From: CAZDHT01 sp964505325
Lineage (GTDB): Bacteria > Planctomycetota > PUPC01
Length of the DNA: 16,134 bases
Assembly: GCA_964505325.1 (NCBI GenBank)
Contig: CAZDHT010000100.1
Coordinates: forward strand, 1 to 16,134
Reading direction: 5' to 3'
Below the pieces are notes generated by a model. It ran no database searches. It was not told the origin of the DNA and saw only the letters and a list, made by a program, of their open reading frames with translations. Positions 8,401 through 13,236 of the stretch are shown in pieces; position 1 is the first letter of the stretch; each line of letters opens with the position of its first letter. The position numbers were made by a program, and so were the translations under genes.

Positions 8401-11028
8401 CTGGTCAACGTGCGCGGGGGCGACTTCCTCGAGGGGGACGCCGCCGTGGTGGGCCGTGGATACGCACCCGAGCCGGCCGCGGGCGGCACACCCGCGGGCG
8501 GCACACCCGCGGGCGGCACACCCGCGGGCGGCGCGGAGTCTGAGCATCAGGAACCCGGCGAGGTGGCCGGCATGCTGGTGAACTGCCGGTATTTGATGAC
8601 GCGCGACGTGGTGAACCTCGACCACCAGCGCATCGAGGCGCTGCGCGACCACGCGGTGGAAAACCGGCGGGTGAACGAGCTGCACGCGGGCAAGAAAGAC
8701 AAGAATCAGAAGCCGGCCGCCCAGGGCGCCGTGCACCACCTCAAACAGGCCGAAGACGCCCTCGCCGCCAGGGACTACGCCCGGTTCTCGACCCGCCTCG
8801 AAACCGCCATCGCCATGGAGGCCCGGGCCTACCCCATCGTCAAGGGAACCACCACCGACATCCTCACCGGCGTCCTGTTCTACCTGTTCCTGCTCCTGCC
8901 GTTCTCTTACTTTACCGAGCGGCTGCTGTTCGGGTTCCCCAGCATCAACAAGCGCATCATCGCCTTCTTCGGGATCTTCGTGGCGGTCTTCCTGGTCCTG
9001 GCCCTGGTGCATCCGGCGTTCGCCATCACGCAAAGCGCCCCGGTGATCCTGATCGCGTTCATCACGTTGGCCCTCTCAGTGCTCGTCATCATGATGATCC
9101 GCAGCCGGTTCGAGATGGAGATTCGGCGGCTGCACGAGCGGCCGGGAGCGCGGCGCCAGGGCGATTTCAAACGGGCCAGCGCCACCACCGCGGCCTGCGC
9201 GCTGGGCATCGGCAACATGCGCCGGCGAAAGGTCCGCACCACCCTCACCCTGGTCACCCTGGTCCTGCTCACCTTCTCGGTGTTGTCCTTCACCTCAGTC
9301 GATCCGCGGCAGGTGACCTACGAGAACCCAGACCCCACCGGTGAGCAGATCGTGCCGGCCTATCCCGGCGTGCTGCTGCGCACCACCAGCTACCAGCCGC
9401 TGCCGGCGTACCTGTATCGCCTGGCGCTGAACGAGTTCAGCGGAGAGGCGGCCGTCGTGCCGCGGGCCTGGCTCGGGTCGGATTGCCTGGTTCAGAGCGC
9501 CGCCGACTTCCACAAGGAATTCCTGGCCACCGGCGTGGTCGGAATGACCCCGGACGAGACCAAGGCGACCCGGCCGCAGACGTGCCTGCTGGCGGGCCGG
9601 TGGTTCCAGGCAGACGAGGCGGCGCCCGGATGCATCATCGGATACGGGTTGGCCAAGCACATCGGAATCACGCCCCAGCAGGTGAAGGACGCCGAGGGCG
9701 ACCTGGCGCGCGCCCCCCGGATCAGGATGCTGGGGGCGGAGCTGCCCGTCATCGGGATCACCGACGACAAGCCGTTCAGCAAGCTGCAGGACATCGACGG
9801 GGAGGAGATCTCGCCGGTCGACCGCCGGCAGGAAAGCTGGATGAAGCGGGCCGGCAAGTCGTTCGACCCCTACGCGGTCGAGAGCTACATCCACGTGGCG
9901 CCGGAGAACTGTGTGTTCGTGCCGTACGACTTCCTGATGGAGTACGGCGCCAACCTCATCTCGGTGGCCATCGTGGCGCGGGACTCGGCGCACTCCGAGG
10001 CCATCGGCAAGAACCTGCTGAACCGCCTGACCGTCCCGATCTACATCGCGTCCGAGGAGTCGGTCACCTATTCTCTGTCGTCCGACGCCAACCGGGTCCG
10101 CGGGCTCGGCTCGCTGATCGTGCCGATGCTGATCTGCGCGCTGATCGTGCTGAACACCATGCTGGGGTCGGTGTATGAGCGGCAGCGCGAGATATCGATC
10201 TTCGGCTCGCTCGGTCTGGCGCCGCTGCACATCGGCTCGCTGTTCATGGCCGAGTCGGCCGTGTTCGCCACCATCGCGGTTATCCTGGGATACGTGCTGG
10301 GGCAGACCACGTCGTTCCTGCTGACGGCGAACAACCTGCTGGAAGGGTTCTCGCTGAACTATTCGTCCATCTCGGCGGTGGTCTCGGCGGCGGCGGTGAT
10401 GGCGCTGGTGCTGCTGTCCACCATCTATCCCGCGCGGAAGGCGTCGCAGTTGTCCGTGCCCGACGTCGAGCGCGTCTGGCGGCTGCCCGAGCCGGACGGC
10501 GATCACTTCCACATCATGTTCCCGTTCACCGTCGGCGGCGAGCAGGCCTACGGCATCAACATGTTCCTGCTCGAGTACTTCCGCGACCACGCCAATCAGT
10601 CGGTCGGCGATTTCTTCGCCCAGGACAGCGCCCTGGGCATGGAGAAAGTCGAGGGCGCCGACGTGATCCGGTTCGACTCGCAGGTGTGGATCGCGCCGTT
10701 CGACTTCGGGATCAGCCAGTCGCTCTCGCTGTACACCGTACCCACCGACGAGGAGGGCATCTTCGCCCCCGAGATGCACCTGTACCGGAAGAGCGGCGAG
10801 CCGGCGGCATGGGCCCGGATGAACCATCGCTTCCTCCGGCTGATCCGCCAGCAGTTCCTGCTGTGGCGGATTCTGTCCGGCGAAGAGCGCGAGTTCTTCG
10901 CCGCGCAGGCCAAGGTGCAGTTGGGGGTGGCGACGGACGAGGACCGCAAGATCGTCGAGACCATGTTAGAGCCGCCAGCGGCACCGGAAGAAACCAAAGA
11001 GCAGACCACCTCGGGTGAGGAGGCGTAG
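5482..11028 (+). CDS. M28 peptidase-like / FtsX-MacB-like permease fusion protein (1848 aa)
   Basis: Middle gene of the operon, ATG 5482, 6 nt after the upstream stop with a weak AGGTAGGA site. The domains in order are: basic signal sequence (1-35); M28-like domain with AHYDS (H282, D284), PGADGASS (D297), ATAGHYQG (G328-H329 where M28 has Glu-Glu), SLDLCSDG (D582) and VDTPTDT (D693 where His is usual); a helical insert at about 345-575 inside that fold; a beta-rich middle, possibly carboxypeptidase-regulatory-like (ISGRVVYYDI to YEVLGLP, about 755-820); an AGGTP linker (1000-1018); three TMs (about 1126-1146, 1158-1178, 1186-1207); then an FtsX/MacB-type permease with TM 1253-1271, an extracytoplasmic domain, TM 1544-1564, coupling segment YERQREISIFGSLGL, TMs about 1592-1613 and 1630-1648, and YPARKAS; finally a cytoplasmic tail of roughly 190 residues. 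The peptidase may be inactive or use altered chemistry. No ATPase partner is in view. Family assignments are confident, function is inference. Confidence 0.9.
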   Translation: MRRTKRTGMRALRLAGRAMAISVCLAAGLRVQGADAAAKTPEPTERFLEREIRTLSAIPSRLSGTPGCEQAARYIIRRFKEIGLKNITRHTFDVVVPITKRCSLVLGPRKTPVEIHPLWPNWVRTCTTPGPITGRILYAYDGDFRKLTGLPIRGSIVILEHNTGAAWQNLWTLGPRAVLFVEPAGRDATRRQAELKLLRNPVNTPRFWIPRAGNKLGAGELVRRVRQAQEDARKKKDDALFLTATLDCKVDWEQRTAANIIGLLEGTEATAAEGNFVAYTAHYDSMSIAPDLAPGADGASSVAGLLRLAEHLAAKRGKESVMFIATAGHYQGLRGATVLADVLALSHTPAEDNELAERIKELEEDKIDQASRVRAYGRLAEDIEDTDGFQAKVAEELLAAAKRVEASGPPDAANPRLAYDRLLGLLNKIADADFTDDEHHRELRRVIRELRNPKPAVTTEELKSGRPATYAGILGQLKAGVQHRLKTVKAMAAQVELLKERIAQTTNSQAVYDELFRLLESVEDLGGGTQRRLRFRIEHEQDADRHIAAYRFELVRLRKHQRFLQELGIDLKKRLRILYSLDLCSDGWRFGVFAAGAGALVAQTVQEQSIYGALLQNIWQIGRKKLAGAPVAPGEKADLYERIVYPARAEDRQKGGTSGYFSGLVTFDSEVFQLAGREALALVTVDCGRRRVDTPTDTVDRIKKYGGFERLKFQVDLLCELGEKLAKDRHVRALYRTFDSKRASDKSALREYYCRISGRVVYYDIKRSMGAADQPLGGALCATRYSADGRWAGMSANTFAGVRDGYLTFSSGAGTYEVLGLPHDRSRPWNMKIFRFEAYGFNTEADVAEAKKDGRSLALGEINFAPDLGPQGAQEQFKILQKIDRDDLEITVAVFRCRPVGLVGFKDPLIARDYKQIVLYDAKTSTTPDFYGQSLFPTPINYTHGVPNAVIYLQPDVRFKLQFTAGALGATFPLVNVRGGDFLEGDAAVVGRGYAPEPAAGGTPAGGTPAGGTPAGGAESEHQEPGEVAGMLVNCRYLMTRDVVNLDHQRIEALRDHAVENRRVNELHAGKKDKNQKPAAQGAVHHLKQAEDALAARDYARFSTRLETAIAMEARAYPIVKGTTTDILTGVLFYLFLLLPFSYFTERLLFGFPSINKRIIAFFGIFVAVFLVLALVHPAFAITQSAPVILIAFITLALSVLVIMMIRSRFEMEIRRLHERPGARRQGDFKRASATTAACALGIGNMRRRKVRTTLTLVTLVLLTFSVLSFTSVDPRQVTYENPDPTGEQIVPAYPGVLLRTTSYQPLPAYLYRLALNEFSGEAAVVPRAWLGSDCLVQSAADFHKEFLATGVVGMTPDETKATRPQTCLLAGRWFQADEAAPGCIIGYGLAKHIGITPQQVKDAEGDLARAPRIRMLGAELPVIGITDDKPFSKLQDIDGEEISPVDRRQESWMKRAGKSFDPYAVESYIHVAPENCVFVPYDFLMEYGANLISVAIVARDSAHSEAIGKNLLNRLTVPIYIASEESVTYSLSSDANRVRGLGSLIVPMLICALIVLNTMLGSVYERQREISIFGSLGLAPLHIGSLFMAESAVFATIAVILGYVLGQTTSFLLTANNLLEGFSLNYSSISAVVSAAAVMALVLLSTIYPARKASQLSVPDVERVWRLPEPDGDHFHIMFPFTVGGEQAYGINMFLLEYFRDHANQSVGDFFAQDSALGMEKVEGADVIRFDSQVWIAPFDFGISQSLSLYTVPTDEEGIFAPEMHLYRKSGEPAAWARMNHRFLRLIRQQFLLWRILSGEEREFFAAQAKVQLGVATDEDRKIVETMLEPPAAPEETKEQTTSGEEA
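6541..7134 (+). other. Helical insert inside the M28 domain, homologous to the permease insert
   Basis: Residues about 354-551 of the fusion protein. They lie between the second metal-ligand motif (GHYQG, 328-332) and the third (SLDLC, 580-584), which are about 250 residues apart here but only some 25-30 in ordinary M28 enzymes (known family spacing). The region is charged and helical, opening with ELAERIKELEEDK and RVRAYGRLAEDI. The latter matches RVRAYDRLAQQV just before the assembly gap (3212-3250). YDRLLGLL and YDELFRLL units recur, and it ends EQDADRHIAAYR against ERDLDRYLAAHK in the permease. Confidence 0.78.
8479..8535 (+). repeat. In-frame 15-bp minisatellite (AGGTP repeats)
   Basis: Three identical units GCGGGCGGCACACCC at 8479-8493, 8494-8508 and 8509-8523, then a partial fourth (GCGGGCGGCGCG, 8524-8535). 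They encode AGGTP three times plus AGGA (residues 1000-1018) in a linker between the beta-rich middle and the helical stalk before TM1. Identical units suggest recent expansion. The unit length is a multiple of three, so copy-number change leaves the frame intact. Confidence 0.93.
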
Positions 11029-11033
11029 CGCGG

Positions 11034-13037
11034 ATGGCATTTTGGGCTCGGAAACGCGACGCCGATATCGAAGAATATCGCAATCTGATGACGCCGCCCG
11101 AGCGGTTCGAGGACGGCTTCACCATTCGGAGCGTCATCGGTGTGTTCTTCATCGCGTTCGTGATGATGCCCAGCGCAATCTACCTCGGGCTGACCGTCGG
11201 CCGGTCGATGGGCCCCGCGGCAGTGTGGGTGACGATCATCCTGTTTGCCGACGTGGCCCGGCGCTCGTTCAAGCCGCTGAAGCGCCAGGAGCTGTATCTG
11301 CTGTACTACGCCGCCGGCAGCCTGATCGCGATGATGGGCGGCGTGGCCTTGTCCGGCGGCCCGTTCGCCTCGATGATCTGGCGGCAGTACCTTCGCACGT
11401 CCCCCGCGGCCGAAAGCTTCGGCGTGGCCACCAAGATCCCAAAGTGGGTCGTGCCTGCCGCATCCTCCAACGCCATCATCGAGCGGACGTTTTTGCATCA
11501 GGACTGGCTGCTGCCGCTGGGGCTGTTGCTTCTTAGCGGCATCCTGGGCCGGGTGGCCTACTTTACCGCCGGCTATGTGCTGTTCCGAACGACGTCTGAC
11601 ATCGAGCGGCTGCCGTTCCCGCTGGCTCCCATCGCCGCGCAGGGCGCCACGGCGCTGGCCGAGGCCGGCCAGGAGACGTGGCGCTGGCGCACGTTCAGCA
11701 TCGGCGCCATGATCGGGATTCTGTACGGCTCCGTCTACGTGTTCATCCCGGCGATCACCGGCGCCGTACTGGGAAAGCCCATTCAACTGATCCCCATCCC
11801 GTGGATCGATTTCACCCGGCAGACGGAGTCGTTCCTGCCCACCGCCACCACCGGCATCGCCACCGACCTCGGCCTGGTGATCACCGGGATGGTGCTGCCG
11901 TTCTGGACGGTATTCGGGCGGTTCTGCGCGGCGCTGGTCCACATGTTCGGCAGCGTCATCCTGTACCGCTGCGGGATCCTCGTGTCGTGGCGGCGCGGCA
12001 CCGAGACGATCATGACCGAGTTCATGAACAAGATCGACTTCTGGCTCAGCTTCGGCATCGGGACCAGTTTCGCCGTCGCCTTCATCGGCCTGTTCTCCGT
12101 CATCCGGTCCGCCCTGGCGAAGAAGCGCCGGGGCGAAGAGCGGGCACACGGCACGTGGAGCGACGTGCCCGAGGGGCGGGGCGACTTCTCGCTGGCCATC
12201 GCCATCGCCTTGTTCTTCCTGTGCACCGCCGGCAACATCTCGCTGTGCATGCTCCTCATCGGGAAGGAGGCGATCCTGCTCTTCTTCTTCTTCCTGTTCG
12301 GCTTCATCTACACCCCGCTCATGTCCTACGTCAACGCCCGGCTCATCGGACTCGTCGGGCAGCCGGTCGGCTTCCCCATGATCCGGCAGGCGACATACAT
12401 CCTCAGCGGGTACAAGGGCGTCGACATCTGGTTCGCCCCGTTCCCCATCCAGGACTTCGGCCGCGGCGCCATGTTCTTCCGCCAGGTCGAGCTGACCGGC
12501 ACCAGCTTCCGCAGCATCATCAAGCTCGAACTGATGATGTTCCCCGTCCTCTGGTGTGCGAGTTTCATCTTCTGGGCGTACATCTGGGGGTCCGGCCCTA
12601 AGATTCCGTCCCAGGCATACCCCTACGCGCAGAAGATGTGGCACCGGAGCGCGCTGAACATGTGCCTTTGGTACTCTGCCACCCTGCCGGGCAAGTCTCA
12701 GAACAAGCTGCTCTACAAGGCGATCAAGTTCCCGGTGATCGGGTACGGCCTCGGCTTCGGGGTCGCCGGGTTCATGATTCTGAAACTGTGTGGGCTGCCC
12801 ACTCTGGCGCTCTATGGGTTCATCAGCGGCCTGGGGTTCCTGCCGCACATGCTGATTCCGGAGATGATCGGGGCGCTCCTGGGGAGATACTATCTCTCCA
12901 AGAAGTTCGGCCGGAGGCAGTGGCTCCGCGCCGTGCCGGTGCTGGCGGCGGGCTATGCCTGCGGGATGGGCCTGATCGGCATGGTCGGTTCCGCCATCGC
13001 GCTGCTCGCCGCGTCCGTCAAAGCCACCGGTCCGTAG
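11034..13037 (+). CDS. Second OPT-like oligopeptide transporter family permease
   Basis: Third gene of the operon: ATG 11034 lies 5 nt after the upstream stop, with a strong GAGGAGG (11017-11023) 10 nt ahead. The 667 residues are almost entirely membrane protein, with about 12-15 hydrophobic segments by eye, for example 33-56, 62-79, 85-104, 157-183, 220-242, 275-301 and 380-405. ERLPFPLAPIAAQGATAL (about 189-206) resembles the conserved cytoplasmic LpFP..xA motif of OPT transporters. The C-terminal WLRAVPVLAAGYACGMGLIG resembles the last OPT segments (AG..aGe.LiG). Unlike the first permease it has no long helical insert. Known OPT members move oligopeptides or metal chelates by proton symport; the actual substrate here is unknown. 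Genes stop after it, with a 199-nt spacer to the next. Confidence 0.85.
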   Translation: MAFWARKRDADIEEYRNLMTPPERFEDGFTIRSVIGVFFIAFVMMPSAIYLGLTVGRSMGPAAVWVTIILFADVARRSFKPLKRQELYLLYYAAGSLIAMMGGVALSGGPFASMIWRQYLRTSPAAESFGVATKIPKWVVPAASSNAIIERTFLHQDWLLPLGLLLLSGILGRVAYFTAGYVLFRTTSDIERLPFPLAPIAAQGATALAEAGQETWRWRTFSIGAMIGILYGSVYVFIPAITGAVLGKPIQLIPIPWIDFTRQTESFLPTATTGIATDLGLVITGMVLPFWTVFGRFCAALVHMFGSVILYRCGILVSWRRGTETIMTEFMNKIDFWLSFGIGTSFAVAFIGLFSVIRSALAKKRRGEERAHGTWSDVPEGRGDFSLAIAIALFFLCTAGNISLCMLLIGKEAILLFFFFLFGFIYTPLMSYVNARLIGLVGQPVGFPMIRQATYILSGYKGVDIWFAPFPIQDFGRGAMFFRQVELTGTSFRSIIKLELMMFPVLWCASFIFWAYIWGSGPKIPSQAYPYAQKMWHRSALNMCLWYSATLPGKSQNKLLYKAIKFPVIGYGLGFGVAGFMILKLCGLPTLALYGFISGLGFLPHMLIPEMIGALLGRYYLSKKFGRRQWLRAVPVLAAGYACGMGLIGMVGSAIALLAASVKATGP

Positions 13038-13236
13038 TGTCTGTTCAGTCGCAACCTTGCCCGCAATCCCAGTCGTAATCCGTTGGTAACACTTCAGCCT
13101 TTTTAGGCGGTGCGGTGCAACGAGGTGATTTCTTTGTCCGTCGGAGGAAATCCGTGAACTTTTCCGCCGCCAGCGCGTCTAAACCACAAATGGGCATGGG
13201 GAACTCTCACAAGCTTACCGGCACGGAGGGGCGAAG
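13038..13236 (+). promoter_or_regulatory. Spacer upstream of the VIT-VWA gene with strong ribosome-binding site
   Basis: 199 nt without a convincing gene. It is less GC-rich than its neighbours, as expected of a promoter region. GGAGGG at 13225-13230 sits 6 nt before ATG 13237 and fixes that start. A 4-bp stem GCCT-TTTT-AGGC (13097-13108) is too weak to call a terminator, and -10-like TCTAAA (13178-13183) lacks a good -35. I recognise no riboswitch. Confidence 0.4.

Noticed and set aside
5890..9033. 1047-residue antisense ORF opposite the M28/FtsX gene
   Set aside because: Shadow of a strongly supported gene; low-complexity G/V/R/H/L composition with no recognisable domain.
13038..13236. Riboswitch or intrinsic terminator in the spacer before the VIT-VWA gene
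   Set aside because: Only a 4-bp stem with a T-loop (13097-13108) and no U-run after a stable stem; no known riboswitch motif recognised.
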